64,000 nucleotides of DNA from an uncultured Candidatus Saccharibacteria bacterium (lineage in GTDB: Bacteria; Patescibacteriota; Saccharimonadia; Saccharimonadales; Saccharimonadaceae). Every line of letters begins with the position of its first letter. Position 1 is the stretch's first letter. Below, in pieces: positions 8,352 to 17,152 of the stretch. Under the pieces are notes generated by a model. The model was not told the origin of the DNA. It saw only the letters and a list, made by a program, of their open reading frames with translations, and ran no database searches. The position numbers and the translations under genes were made by a program. The stretch spans positions 372,001-436,000 of the forward strand of contig CAMNAK010000001.1 of NCBI GenBank assembly GCA_946530965.1. The letters run 5' to 3'.

Positions 8352-9785
8352 ATGCAAAATCTACGAGAGAAATATCCAGAATTTATCTTTGATTCTTTCG
8401 AAATGCAAGCTCTGCCTACGGGCATCTTTGTTGAATATCTCTACAAGCTTGGCGAGCACGAGTTTCGCCCAACTGTCACTATCCCGATCGAAAGTGTCTC
8501 CAATAAAGAGATAAACAACAGCTTCCTGCACGAGCTTTTCTTTAATTTTGGCATCATTAACGCTATTAGCTACTACAAGCTCACTTGTGCACCAAAATTC
8601 GTTATTCGCGCTGGCCAGCTCGACGATACTCAGAAGTTCTTCTTCCGCAAACTCTTCTATAATGGCCTTGGCGAATTCATGTTTGTAAACAACATCAATA
8701 TTCCATTCGAATCTTTCATGTCTATCGAATGCGAAGAACATCCAGGAAATGAGCCTACCGTAGAGGACGGAGAAGATTCCCCAGAAGAAGACAACAACTC
8801 CGACTTCAACCCAGAAGAATCCGTCAAGAAGCCAGCCGATCGCTTTAATATTGGTCATAATTTCCATGGCAACCTAATCACGGTTGGTGGCGGTAAAGAT
8901 TCCGTCGTTGCTCTTGAAGCGCTTCAGTCCATGCACGCTGATAACCTTTGCTTCCAGTACAATCGCGACCTTTACCCAGAAAACGTCGCCGCGCTTGGTT
9001 GCATTAAACTTGCAGGCTACAGAAGCGAAGATACGATTGACTTCAACCTCACTTTCGATAAACACCTTCTCGAGCTAAACAAAGAAGGCTATCTAAACGG
9101 TCATATTCCATTCTCATCTACGCTTGCTTTCGCAACCCTTATTGGCGCCTATCTAAACAACCGCAAATATATCGTTCTATCCAACGAAGCCAGCGCCAAC
9201 GAAGGCAATATCTTTGGTACAAATATCAATCACCAGTATTCAAAGAGCTACGAATTTGAGCAAGATTTCCAGAAATATGTCGCCTACTATCTAACCGAAG
9301 AGATCTACTACTTCAGTATCTTGCGCTGTCTAAACGAGTTTGAGATTGTTCAGAAATTCCTCAAATTCCCAAGCTACCTCAAGGTCTTCCGTAGCTGTAA
9401 TGTTGGCACAAAAGAGAACAAGTGGTGTGGTCACTGCGCTAAATGTCTCTATGTCTACATCATGCTTTATCCGTTCGTAGACAAAGCCGTACTGCACGAA
9501 ATCTTCGGCCATGACCTACTAGATGACGAGACTTTAACAGACATCTTCAATGGCCTAATCAATCCAGATCTTACTAAGCCATTCGAATGCGTCGGCACGA
9601 AAGCCGAGATTTGCTACAGCCTCGACCTTGCCGTTCAAGAAAAAGAAATCGAGGGCCTACCAAAACTCCTCAAGGCTTATCGTAAAACCGGCTATAATCA
9701 GTTCCGCGAATACAACATTCCGACCTATTACAACCCAGAACATGGCATACCAGAAGATTATCTAAAGCTAATCCTAGACCTATGA
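8352..9785 (+). CDS. murL: UDP-MurNAc-L-Ala-L-Glu epimerase
   Basis: MurL (477 residues) converts the terminal L-Glu of UDP-MurNAc-L-Ala-L-Glu into D-Glu, in place of glutamate racemase MurI; the known enzyme uses ATP. The sequence shows a PP-loop-like GGGKDS at 179-184, SNEASANEGN near 278-286 and a Cys cluster (Cys349, CGHCAKC at 359-365). An acidic insertion (about 128-160) is likely disordered. The strongest support is context: its stop overlaps the start of a MurD homolog by 4 nt, the known murL-murD2 arrangement first described in Xanthomonas. It acts in the cytosol in peptidoglycan precursor synthesis. The start is leaderless. I am fairly sure of the family from memory of its motifs. 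Confidence 0.78.
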   Translation: MQNLREKYPEFIFDSFEMQALPTGIFVEYLYKLGEHEFRPTVTIPIESVSNKEINNSFLHELFFNFGIINAISYYKLTCAPKFVIRAGQLDDTQKFFFRKLFYNGLGEFMFVNNINIPFESFMSIECEEHPGNEPTVEDGEDSPEEDNNSDFNPEESVKKPADRFNIGHNFHGNLITVGGGKDSVVALEALQSMHADNLCFQYNRDLYPENVAALGCIKLAGYRSEDTIDFNLTFDKHLLELNKEGYLNGHIPFSSTLAFATLIGAYLNNRKYIVLSNEASANEGNIFGTNINHQYSKSYEFEQDFQKYVAYYLTEEIYYFSILRCLNEFEIVQKFLKFPSYLKVFRSCNVGTKENKWCGHCAKCLYVYIMLYPFVDKAVLHEIFGHDLLDDETLTDIFNGLINPDLTKPFECVGTKAEICYSLDLAVQEKEIEGLPKLLKAYRKTGYNQFREYNIPTYYNPEHGIPEDYLKLILDL

Positions 9786-11080
9786 AAAACGACATCATTC
9801 AATTCTTAAGAGGAAAAAGCATCCTCATCCTTGGCTACGGACGAGAAGGGCATTCTGCGCTAGAGTTTATTCAGAAAAACCTACCAGACGCCGCCGTAGC
9901 AGTAGCAGACATTAATCGCATCGAAATTGATGGCGTACTTACTTTTTATGGTCCAGATTATCTCAAGCACTGCAAAGATTTTGACGTTATTATCAAATCC
10001 CCAGGCGTAGCCATCAAAAACGATATCAGCGACGAAGACAAAGAAAAAGTCACCTCGCTTACCGATTTGTTCCTATGCTTCTGCCAAAACCCAATCATTG
10101 GTATCACTGGCACAAAGGGTAAAAGCACAACTTCGTCTCTCGTCTACCATATCTTGAATCACTGTGGCAAGAAGGCGCTTTTAACTGGCAATATTGGCCA
10201 GCCGTGCTTTGATATTATCGATCAGCTAGACTACGAAACAATCGTTGTCTTTGAATTATCCTGCCATCAGCTAGAATACGTCCGCACTAGCCCACACGTC
10301 TCAATCTTACTCAACCTTTATGAAGAGCATTTTGATCATTACGCTAAGCCAGAGGATTATTTCCGCGCAAAAAAGAATATCTATCGCTTCCAGAGCAGCG
10401 AAGACCTCCTTATCTATGGCGACATATTCCAACACGCCACACGTGAAGAGATCAATGCGCTCGATTCCGAAACTGTCGAGATTTCAAGCATCAATATCGA
10501 CGATAGTGATATTCATACCAGCCTCCTTGGCGAACACAACAAGAATGACATTCGCGCAGCCGTTCGCGCCTGCGAAGGTTTTGATCTAACTCGCAGCGAA
10601 TGCTTGCAAGCCGTCGAAGATTTTCATGGTTTGCCGCATCGTCTAGAATACGTTGGCGAATACCATAACATTAAGTTCTATAACGACTCTATTGCCACCG
10701 CACAGGAGGCCGTCATCAAGGCCGTCCAAGCTCTTGGCAATGTCGATACTCTAATCCTTGGCGGCATGGACCGCGGCCTAGATTACCACCCGCTCGTAGA
10801 TTTCCTACGCGACAGCAGCGTTCGCAATATTTTACTTTTGCCTAATACTAGCCGTAAATTCATGGGACTATTTAACGAGAAGAATTACCGCCAGTGTCTT
10901 TACGAAGTAAAAGATATGCGCGCCGCAGTAGAGAAAGCTTTCAAAGAAACCACTCCAGGCAAGATCTGCCTCTTGTCTCCAGCTGCTGCCAGCTACGGCT
11001 TTTATAAAAACTTTGCCGAGCGCGGCGAAGATTACATCAACAAGATTAAAGAAATCGCACAAGAAAAAGAAACAAACTAA
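9782..11080 (+). CDS. murD: MurD-family ligase, probably MurD2 (L-glutamate adding)
   Basis: A 432-residue Mur ligase adding glutamate to UDP-MurNAc-L-Ala with ATP. It has an N-terminal nucleotide-binding part (GYGREG at 14-19), the ATP loop GITGTKGKST near 112-121, the central NLYEEHFDHY region, and HRLEYVGEYHNIKFYNDS with DSIATAQEA in the C-terminal half. MurD normally uses D-Glu. Because the gene is translationally coupled to murL (ATGA overlap) it is more likely the L-Glu-using MurD2; the sequence alone does not decide this. uvrB begins 3 nt after its stop, so the three genes form one operon. Confidence 0.88.
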   Translation: MKNDIIQFLRGKSILILGYGREGHSALEFIQKNLPDAAVAVADINRIEIDGVLTFYGPDYLKHCKDFDVIIKSPGVAIKNDISDEDKEKVTSLTDLFLCFCQNPIIGITGTKGKSTTSSLVYHILNHCGKKALLTGNIGQPCFDIIDQLDYETIVVFELSCHQLEYVRTSPHVSILLNLYEEHFDHYAKPEDYFRAKKNIYRFQSSEDLLIYGDIFQHATREEINALDSETVEISSINIDDSDIHTSLLGEHNKNDIRAAVRACEGFDLTRSECLQAVEDFHGLPHRLEYVGEYHNIKFYNDSIATAQEAVIKAVQALGNVDTLILGGMDRGLDYHPLVDFLRDSSVRNILLLPNTSRKFMGLFNEKNYRQCLYEVKDMRAAVEKAFKETTPGKICLLSPAAASYGFYKNFAERGEDYINKIKEIAQEKETN

Positions 11081-11083
11081 CAA

Positions 11084-13054
11084 ATGGATTTTAAGCTACA
11101 TAGCAAATACGAGCCAACTGGCGATCAGCCACAGGCAATTCAGGCCCTTATAAAGGGCATTAATCAAGGCATGCGCGAGCAGACTTTGCTTGGCGTTACG
11201 GGTTCTGGTAAGACTTTCACGATGGCAAATATTATCGAGAAGATTAATAAGCCAACTCTAGTTCTCGCCCATAACAAAACCCTTGCCGCCCAGCTTTATT
11301 CCGAGTTTCGTGATTTCTTCCCAGAAAACGAAGTTCATTATTTTGTTTCTTACTTCGATTACTATCAGCCAGAAGCCTATATCGCCAGCACAGATACATA
11401 TATCGAAAAAGACTCCGCCATTAACGAAGAAATCGACCGTCTGCGCCACGCTGCAACCGAGGCGCTATTAACTAGAAAAGACACTCTTATCGTCGCTTCT
11501 GTTTCTTGCATCTACGGTATTGGTTCGCCAAATAACTACAAACAAATGGCTATCCGTGTCGCAAAGGGCGAGTCAAGAGATTTTAATTCCTTTATACGTA
11601 CTCTCACTGAAATCCAATACCACCGCAACGATATCGCTTTTGAGCGTGGTAATTTCCGCGTCCGTGGCGACGTCGTAGATATTTTCCCAGCTTCTGGCGA
11701 CCGCGCCTACCGTATCGAGTTTGGTTTCGACGGAATCGAAAATATCAAAGTCATCGACCCGCTCACAGCAGAAGTTCTAGCCACTCCAGACGAAATTGGC
11801 ATCTTCCCAAATACTCACTATGCCACACCAAAAGAAGATCTCGATCTTGCCATCGACCGCATCCGCGAAGAATATAAGCTTCGTCTAGATTTCTTTAACC
11901 GTCAGCACAAATATTTGGAAGCACAGCGCCTTAGCCAACGCATCAAATACGACCTAGAAATGCTTGAACAGACGGGTTTCGTGAAGGGCATCGAAAACTA
12001 CTCAAGACACCTAGAAGGACGCAAGCTCGGTCAGCCGCCAGCCACACTTCTGGATTATTTCCCAGAAGATTTCCTCATGCTTATCGACGAGTCGCATATG
12101 ACTCTGCCACAAATCCGCGGCATGTATAATGGCGATCACGCTCGCAAAGAAACTCTCGTAGAATACGGCTTCCGTTTACCAAGCGCACTAGATAACCGCC
12201 CACTCACTTTTGCTGAGTTTGATAGACATATCAGTCACGTCATTTATACTTCCGCAACCCCAGGAGAATACGAAAGACAACATAGCGAAGGCGTCGCCGA
12301 ACAGGTTATCCGCCCAACCGGCCTGCTTGATCCAGAAATCGAAATTCGTCCAAGCGAAAACCAGATTGATGATCTTATCGAAGAAATAGACAAGCGCATC
12401 GCCAAGAATCAGCGCGTCCTTATTACAACCCTCACAAAGCGCATGGCCGAAGATCTAACCGACCATCTTACTGAGCTAAATATTAAAACTGCATACATTC
12501 ACAGCGACGTCGACACGATGGAGCGCGCAGACATCTTACATGATCTCCGCCTCGGCAAATACGATATTCTCGTTGGTATTAACCTCCTTCGTGAGGGTTT
12601 GGATTTGCCAGAAGTGTCTCTCGTCGCAATCCTTGATGCAGATAAGGAAGGCTTCCTCCGTAGCGAATCGGCCCTTATTCAGACTATCGGCCGCGCTGCT
12701 CGTCACGAAGAGGGCAAAGTTATCATGTATGCGGATAACCTAACCGGCAGCATGCATCGCGCCATCGAAGAAACCAACCGCCGCCGCAAAATTCAGGACG
12801 AATACAACAAAAAGCACGGCATTACGCCGCATTCTGTCGCAAAGGAAATATCCGAAGGCCTACGTGCCATCATTCCGCAAAAAGAGAAGAGCAACAAGCT
12901 CAACCTCAAGAAAATCCCACGCGAAGAATATCCAGCAATCATTAAGGAGCTCACATCTCAGATGCAACTTGCTGCCGCCAACCTCGAATTCGAAAAAGCC
13001 GCCGAGCTACGCGACCAAATCGAAGATATCAAGGTTGCACTCAAAAAGAGTTAG
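11084..13054 (+). CDS. uvrB: Excinuclease ABC subunit B
   Basis: UvrB (656 residues, normal length) verifies DNA damage and recruits UvrC. Walker [11 protein letters not shown] lies at about 38-47, the beta-hairpin [11 protein letters not shown] near 92-102, the DEAD-like LMLIDESH in the middle, helicase motif [23 protein letters not shown], and the C-terminal UVR domain ([16 protein letters not shown]). No ribosome site precedes the ATG, which starts 3 nt after murD; initiation by re-starting ribosomes is likely. Linkage of a repair gene to murL-murD is unusual. Confidence 0.98.
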   Translation: MDFKLHSKYEPTGDQPQAIQALIKGINQGMREQTLLGVTGSGKTFTMANIIEKINKPTLVLAHNKTLAAQLYSEFRDFFPENEVHYFVSYFDYYQPEAYIASTDTYIEKDSAINEEIDRLRHAATEALLTRKDTLIVASVSCIYGIGSPNNYKQMAIRVAKGESRDFNSFIRTLTEIQYHRNDIAFERGNFRVRGDVVDIFPASGDRAYRIEFGFDGIENIKVIDPLTAEVLATPDEIGIFPNTHYATPKEDLDLAIDRIREEYKLRLDFFNRQHKYLEAQRLSQRIKYDLEMLEQTGFVKGIENYSRHLEGRKLGQPPATLLDYFPEDFLMLIDESHMTLPQIRGMYNGDHARKETLVEYGFRLPSALDNRPLTFAEFDRHISHVIYTSATPGEYERQHSEGVAEQVIRPTGLLDPEIEIRPSENQIDDLIEEIDKRIAKNQRVLITTLTKRMAEDLTDHLTELNIKTAYIHSDVDTMERADILHDLRLGKYDILVGINLLREGLDLPEVSLVAILDADKEGFLRSESALIQTIGRAARHEEGKVIMYADNLTGSMHRAIEETNRRRKIQDEYNKKHGITPHSVAKEISEGLRAIIPQKEKSNKLNLKKIPREEYPAIIKELTSQMQLAAANLEFEKAAELRDQIEDIKVALKKS

Positions 13055-13126
13055 TTTCAGCGCGGCTAATAGTTTAGCTTTTTGTTCTATATAGTCGCCC
13101 ACTTTTGCGTTGTTTTTTCTTATATA

Positions 13127-13212
13127 TTAATTAGCTTGCGAAATCCGCAAGTAATGTCAGATAAGCCTATTACGCTCAGGTGTAATTACTTGCAAAAATC
13201 GCAAGTAATTAA
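13127..13212 (+). repeat. Dispersed structured repeat, copy 2
   Basis: CTTGCG/CGCAAG and AATTACTTGC/GCAAGTAATT stem-loops flank the conserved core 13159-13183. Within the core TTACGC and GTGTAA can pair around a TCAG loop; the matching positions of copy 3 read AACAC and GTGTT, so both partners changed. It lies about 70 nt after the uvrB stop, in the uvrB orientation. Confidence 0.75.
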
Positions 13213-13230
13213 CTACATTCCAAAAATCAT

Positions 13231-13264
13231 CAAAAAGCACCGAACGAATCGCTCGGTGCTTTTC
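13231..13264. terminator. Bidirectional terminator between uvrB and 13267
   Basis: AAAAAGCACCGA pairs with TCGGTGCTTTT across a short loop and has T tracts on both strands. Confidence 0.85.
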
Positions 13265-13266
13265 TG

Positions 13267-13707
13267 TTAGAGATAAACTCCAGGGTAACCCTGAACCCAA
13301 TCGCGCACAAATGTTTCTACGTCGCCAAGCGGAGTCAAATTTTTACACTTATCCGCTTCAACTACGGTAAGAACCAAGAAATTACGTCCATCGGGATCGC
13401 AGAAAATCGGATTCAGGGTACATTTTTTGCCACTTTCATGTACTTTGTTAACCTGAGCAAGCACAGCCGATACGATGTAATCCTTGGCCATCTTGCCAGA
13501 TTTTACCTTGAGTCCGCCAACAGCCAGGTCGCCTTTTTCCGATCGGAATACGAAAGGCACCTTATATTTTCCCCTGAAGACATCATTTGCAAGTGAGCCA
13601 ACCGTGCCATACACAATATGAATCCCCTTATCAAGATACATCAGATCAGCAGCTGTCGAATCCTCACTGAAAGCGTCCGTCATAAAGCTACAAGCTTTTC
13701 CCATCAT
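13267..13707 (-). CDS. Unknown protein, second gene of a two-gene unit
   Basis: I do not recognise this 146-residue protein. It looks globular and soluble, with alternating hydrophobic strands and Lys-rich loops; four Cys are scattered (6, about 112, 121 and 132) without a clear metal motif. The start is an ATGATG with AAGGAGGG 8 nt upstream. It lies 14 nt after 13722-14123 and shares its promoter. Base composition and the strong ribosome site place it in the accessory class, unlike neighbouring uvrB and gltX. Confidence 0.7.
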   Translation of the reverse strand: MMGKACSFMTDAFSEDSTAADLMYLDKGIHIVYGTVGSLANDVFRGKYKVPFVFRSEKGDLAVGGLKVKSGKMAKDYIVSAVLAQVNKVHESGKKCTLNPIFCDPDGRNFLVLTVVEADKCKNLTPLGDVETFVRDWVQGYPGVYL

Positions 13708-13721
13708 ACGTCATCCCTCCT

Positions 13722-14123
13722 TCAGGCAAGAATGTTAGGTCCCTGGTAAGCCAGAAAATGGTCCAGCATATCTTCCACGTTCTTATAGCGTTCTCCAAGA
13801 CTCGGATCTTCATCGTCTTCAATATCCGAACATTCGCCGACATTAGCGTCAACCGAATACATGTTCATCGTGCGCCAATCCGGGAACTCAACTCTTACCA
13901 ATCCATCTTCCATAAGGCTTTTCAGGATGGTCAAGATGAATTCACGCAGCGGAACGATAGAATGCTCCGTAATAACACCGTCGTTCAGATAGACGATAAG
14001 CCCTGAGCCAGAGTAGCAGCAAACCGGAAAACGAGCCAGCTCTTCCGAAATACCAATTGACTGTCCGCCTTCGGCAACGATAATCCTACCGTCACTAACA
14101 AAAATCGAATAAACTATCTTCAT
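13722..14123 (-). CDS. Unknown small protein, first gene of a two-gene unit
   Basis: I do not recognise this 133-residue protein. The N-terminal half is beta-rich (MKIVYSIFVSDGRIIVAEGG), the middle has a helix (VPLREFILTILKSLMEDGLV) and the rest is acidic. The ATG at 14123 was preferred over one 15 nt upstream because GGGAGGGG sits 6 nt before it. The promoter is a TATGGTATAGT element at 14222-14227, leaving about 90 nt of leader with pairing AGATT/AATCT segments. The next gene follows after 14 nt. Confidence 0.65.
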   Translation of the reverse strand: MKIVYSIFVSDGRIIVAEGGQSIGISEELARFPVCCYSGSGLIVYLNDGVITEHSIVPLREFILTILKSLMEDGLVRVEFPDWRTMNMYSVDANVGECSDIEDDEDPSLGERYKNVEDMLDHFLAYQGPNILA

Positions 14124-14221
14124 ATTGACCCCTCCCATCCTGAAGATATATGAATAAGATTATTTGCACCGAAAGGTCTAGATTATCTCTAATCAGAATC
14201 TTAAGGTACCAAATTGCCCAT

Positions 14222-14227
14222 ACTATA
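14222..14227 (-). promoter_or_regulatory. Extended -10 of 13722-14123
   Basis: TATGGTATAGT on the minus strand; no clear -35. Confidence 0.5.
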
Positions 14228-14282
14228 CCATAAAAACCCTATTCTTCATAGAGTCACCCCTTAAATTTTGTCGATTTCATGG

Positions 14283-14288
14283 TATAAT
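14283..14288 (+). promoter_or_regulatory. Extended -10 of gltX
   Basis: TGGTATAAT ends 6 nt before the ATG at 14295; because the box lies inside the longer open frame starting at 14268, it also decides the start. Confidence 0.75.
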
Positions 14289-14294
14289 ACTCGC

Positions 14295-15743
14295 ATGACT
14301 ATTACACGTTTCGCCCCGTCTCCTACGGGATATATCCATATCGGCAATGTCCGCAGCGCAATCTACCCATATCTTGTCGCTAAGCAAGAACAGGGAAGCT
14401 TTATTCTTCGTATCGAAGATACTGACCAGGCCAGATATGTCGAAGGCGCAACGGAACTTATTCTTGATACCCTAAAATGGCTCGGCCTAGAATGGGACGA
14501 AGGCCCAGAAAAAGGCGGCGAACATGGCCCATATTACCAGACTCAGCGCAAAGACCTGTATATCGAGTGGGCGAAGAAACTTATCGCCGAAGGTCGTGCT
14601 TATGCCGACACAACCACTCCAGAAGAGATGGCAAAATATCGCGAAGAAGCACAGAAAGCAAAGAAACCATTCTTATTCCGCGAACATCGCCCAGAAAACC
14701 CACCAGAGTGGAAGCTAGGCATGCCACTACGTTTCAAGGCAGAGCCAAAAGATTACACCTACGAAGACGCTGTTTATGGCGAGCTCCACATGGGCCCAGA
14801 AACTCAGGACGATATTATTCTAATCAAGTCTGACGGTTTGCCAACCTACAACTTCGCACACATCGTCGACGATTCTAGCATGGGAATTACTCATATCATG
14901 CGCGGTCAGGAATACCTGCCAAGTATGGGCAATTATCTTGCGCTTTACGAAGCTCTTGGCGTTCCACGCCCAGTATTCGTACATCTTCCACATATTCTTG
15001 GCCCAAGCGGCAACAAGAAGCTCAGTAAGCGCGATGGCGCAAAATCCGTCACAGATTACCGCAACGATGGCATTCTTCCAGAAGCCATGCTAAACTACCT
15101 CGCATGCCTTGGCTGGAACGACGGCACCGAAGATGAGATGTATACCAAAGAAGAGCTTATCGAGAAATTCAAACTAGATCGCATTCAGCGCGCTGGTGCT
15201 CGTTTTGACGAGACAAAACTTCTCTGGCTCAACGGTCAGTGGATCCGCCGCCGCTTTGCCGAAGATCCAAAGAAACTCTTTGCCGAAACTGCAAATTTCT
15301 GGCCAGAAAGCGCCAAGAATGTTTCCGACGAAGAGAAATACAAGATCTTTTGTATTATTTACGACCGCCTCAAGACTCTTTCCGATCTTCGCACTATGAC
15401 TACCTATTTCTTCGAAGATCCAACTATCGACATGAGCATGATTCAGACCAACAAAGCCCTCAAGAAGCTTAGCGAGTCCGAACTCTGCCAGATTCTTAGC
15501 GATGCCGCAAATGGCCTATCCGAACTCAACGAATGGTCTGCAGAAATGCTTCAGAACAAGCTTAACGAACTCATGGCAAAATCCCAGCAAAAGCCAGCCG
15601 TATTCTTTGGCCTTATTCGTCTAAGCGTCAGCTTCGCACCATTTAGCCCGGCTCTGCACGATACCCTAAGCGTCCTAGGTAAAGAAAAAGCCCTAGCCCG
15701 CATGCATGCCGTTGTTACTGCCTTCAAAAACGACCAGCAATAA
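14295..15743 (+). CDS. gltX: Glutamyl-tRNA synthetase
   Basis: A class I synthetase of 482 residues charging tRNA-Glu, and perhaps tRNA-Gln if the organism uses the amidotransferase route. The HIGH-type signature is HIGN in RFAPSPTGYIHIGNVRSA near the N-terminus, the KMSKS-type loop is KLSKR in KKLSKRDGA, and the WDEGP/GPYYQTQR substrate region is intact. The start at 14295 is set by the TATAAT box 6 nt upstream (leaderless). Two tRNA-Glu genes are also in this window. The next gene starts after 30 nt with its own box. Confidence 0.97.
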   Translation: MTITRFAPSPTGYIHIGNVRSAIYPYLVAKQEQGSFILRIEDTDQARYVEGATELILDTLKWLGLEWDEGPEKGGEHGPYYQTQRKDLYIEWAKKLIAEGRAYADTTTPEEMAKYREEAQKAKKPFLFREHRPENPPEWKLGMPLRFKAEPKDYTYEDAVYGELHMGPETQDDIILIKSDGLPTYNFAHIVDDSSMGITHIMRGQEYLPSMGNYLALYEALGVPRPVFVHLPHILGPSGNKKLSKRDGAKSVTDYRNDGILPEAMLNYLACLGWNDGTEDEMYTKEELIEKFKLDRIQRAGARFDETKLLWLNGQWIRRRFAEDPKKLFAETANFWPESAKNVSDEEKYKIFCIIYDRLKTLSDLRTMTTYFFEDPTIDMSMIQTNKALKKLSESELCQILSDAANGLSELNEWSAEMLQNKLNELMAKSQQKPAVFFGLIRLSVSFAPFSPALHDTLSVLGKEKALARMHAVVTAFKNDQQ

Positions 15744-15761
15744 TCACTATCTTTCTTATGC

Positions 15762-15767
15762 TATACT
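15762..15767 (+). promoter_or_regulatory. -10 box of the DUF3048 gene
   Basis: TGCTATACT; TATACT ends 6 nt before the ATG at 15774. Confidence 0.65.
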
Positions 15768-15773
15768 AAAAGT

Positions 15774-17138
15774 ATGGAACATAAGACGAAGCCTCCGAAG
15801 GCCGGTTTTCAGATAAAAAAGAAGCCCGTCCAGGATGACACGCTTATCAAACTTTACGAAGAAAGCGAGCTTTCAAAAGCTGGCACTAAAACTACTGATG
15901 CTCCAAAAGAGAAACCAGTAGAAGACGACGATCTTAGCCGCAATAACGAAGACGTTATTCAAGAGGCAAGCAAGAAAGACAAGAAGCGCCTCGAAAAACA
16001 GGCACAAAAAGACGCCAAAAAACGCGAGAAGTACATCCAGAAAGATCACAAAAAGGCTCAAAAAGCCAAGAAATCTGGTGGTTCAAAAATTAAGACATTC
16101 TTCAAAATTTTTATTCCGCTACTTATCCTAGCAGGTGTTTTTGTTGGCGCGTATTTTATCTTTCTTAGTCCAGAAATTAGCGAGAAATCCAGCGAACAGG
16201 GTCAAGCTCAGACCAAAGCGGACGAAATCTATTATTCCAAGCTTACTGGCCGAACAGTCAATCAGAGCCAAGTTGGCGCCGCAGCTACTTGCGTCATGAT
16301 CGAGAATAGCCCAGACGCTCGTCCGCAATCCGGCCTAGACGAAGCTGGTGTAGTCTATGAAGCCATCGCCGAAGGAGGCATCACAAGGTTTATGGCCATT
16401 TTCCAAGAAGCTAAGCCACAATATATTGGCCCAGTCCGTAGCGTTCGTATGACTTTCGCCCAATTCGCAAAACCATACAACTGTAGCATTGCTCACGTTG
16501 GCGGTTCTGCAAACGCCCTCAATCTTATTCGCAATAACCCTGAGTTCCGCGATATCGATTATGGCTTTAATGAAGATTTCTACTGGCGCGCTAGCCATCG
16601 CTACGCCCCGCACAACGTCTACACGAGCTTCGATAAACTCGACGCTTTAAATCAAGGCCTAGGCTATACAACTTCAAACTTTAATGGCTTCACTCGTGTT
16701 AAACCAGACACAAAGACTCAGTCGGACAATATTACCGCCAGAAAAATCTCTATCACAATGTCTTCAGATATGTTCGATCCTGTCTATACCTACAACGAAG
16801 CTACAAATACTTACGATCGTGGCTATGCAGACGGCGAAACGCATGAAGTCGTCTCAGAAAGTGGAGTCATTTCCCGAATATCGCCAGATACGGTTATTGC
16901 TATGGAGGTTACCGCAATCGCTCGCTCAAGCGAAGAACAATACTCAGATTACGTTACGACTGGCAGCGGCAAAGCCTTTATCTTCCAAAACGGCACCGTT
17001 GTAGCAGGCACCTGGGAAAGAGCTGATGAAAACAGCGAACTAAACTTCCTAGACGAAAACGGCAATACTATAGCACTAAATCGCGGACAAACCTGGATTA
17101 CTGCCTATCCAAACAGCAATACCATTACTTGGGAATAA
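15774..17138 (+). CDS. DUF3048 (YerB-like) membrane-anchored protein
   Basis: The 454-residue protein has a long Lys/Glu-rich cytoplasmic N-terminus (1-106, coiled-coil likely), one membrane segment (about 107-131) and an extracellular DUF3048 domain. Family hallmarks are visible: CVMIENSPDARPQSGLDEAG, VVYEAIAEGGITRFMA, IGPVRSVRM and HVGGS. The family (Bacillus YerB) is a predicted surface lipoprotein of unknown function; here the anchor is a transmembrane helix and not a lipobox. It is leaderless and followed after 14 nt by 17153-18292. Confidence 0.85.
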   Translation: MEHKTKPPKAGFQIKKKPVQDDTLIKLYEESELSKAGTKTTDAPKEKPVEDDDLSRNNEDVIQEASKKDKKRLEKQAQKDAKKREKYIQKDHKKAQKAKKSGGSKIKTFFKIFIPLLILAGVFVGAYFIFLSPEISEKSSEQGQAQTKADEIYYSKLTGRTVNQSQVGAAATCVMIENSPDARPQSGLDEAGVVYEAIAEGGITRFMAIFQEAKPQYIGPVRSVRMTFAQFAKPYNCSIAHVGGSANALNLIRNNPEFRDIDYGFNEDFYWRASHRYAPHNVYTSFDKLDALNQGLGYTTSNFNGFTRVKPDTKTQSDNITARKISITMSSDMFDPVYTYNEATNTYDRGYADGETHEVVSESGVISRISPDTVIAMEVTAIARSSEEQYSDYVTTGSGKAFIFQNGTVVAGTWERADENSELNFLDENGNTIALNRGQTWITAYPNSNTITWE

Positions 17139-17152
17139 AGAAAGGACCCCTC

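Noticed and set aside
14268-14294. Longer N-terminus for gltX
   Set aside because: The nine extra codons contain the TATAAT box, and family members start at MTITRFAPSPTG-like sequence.
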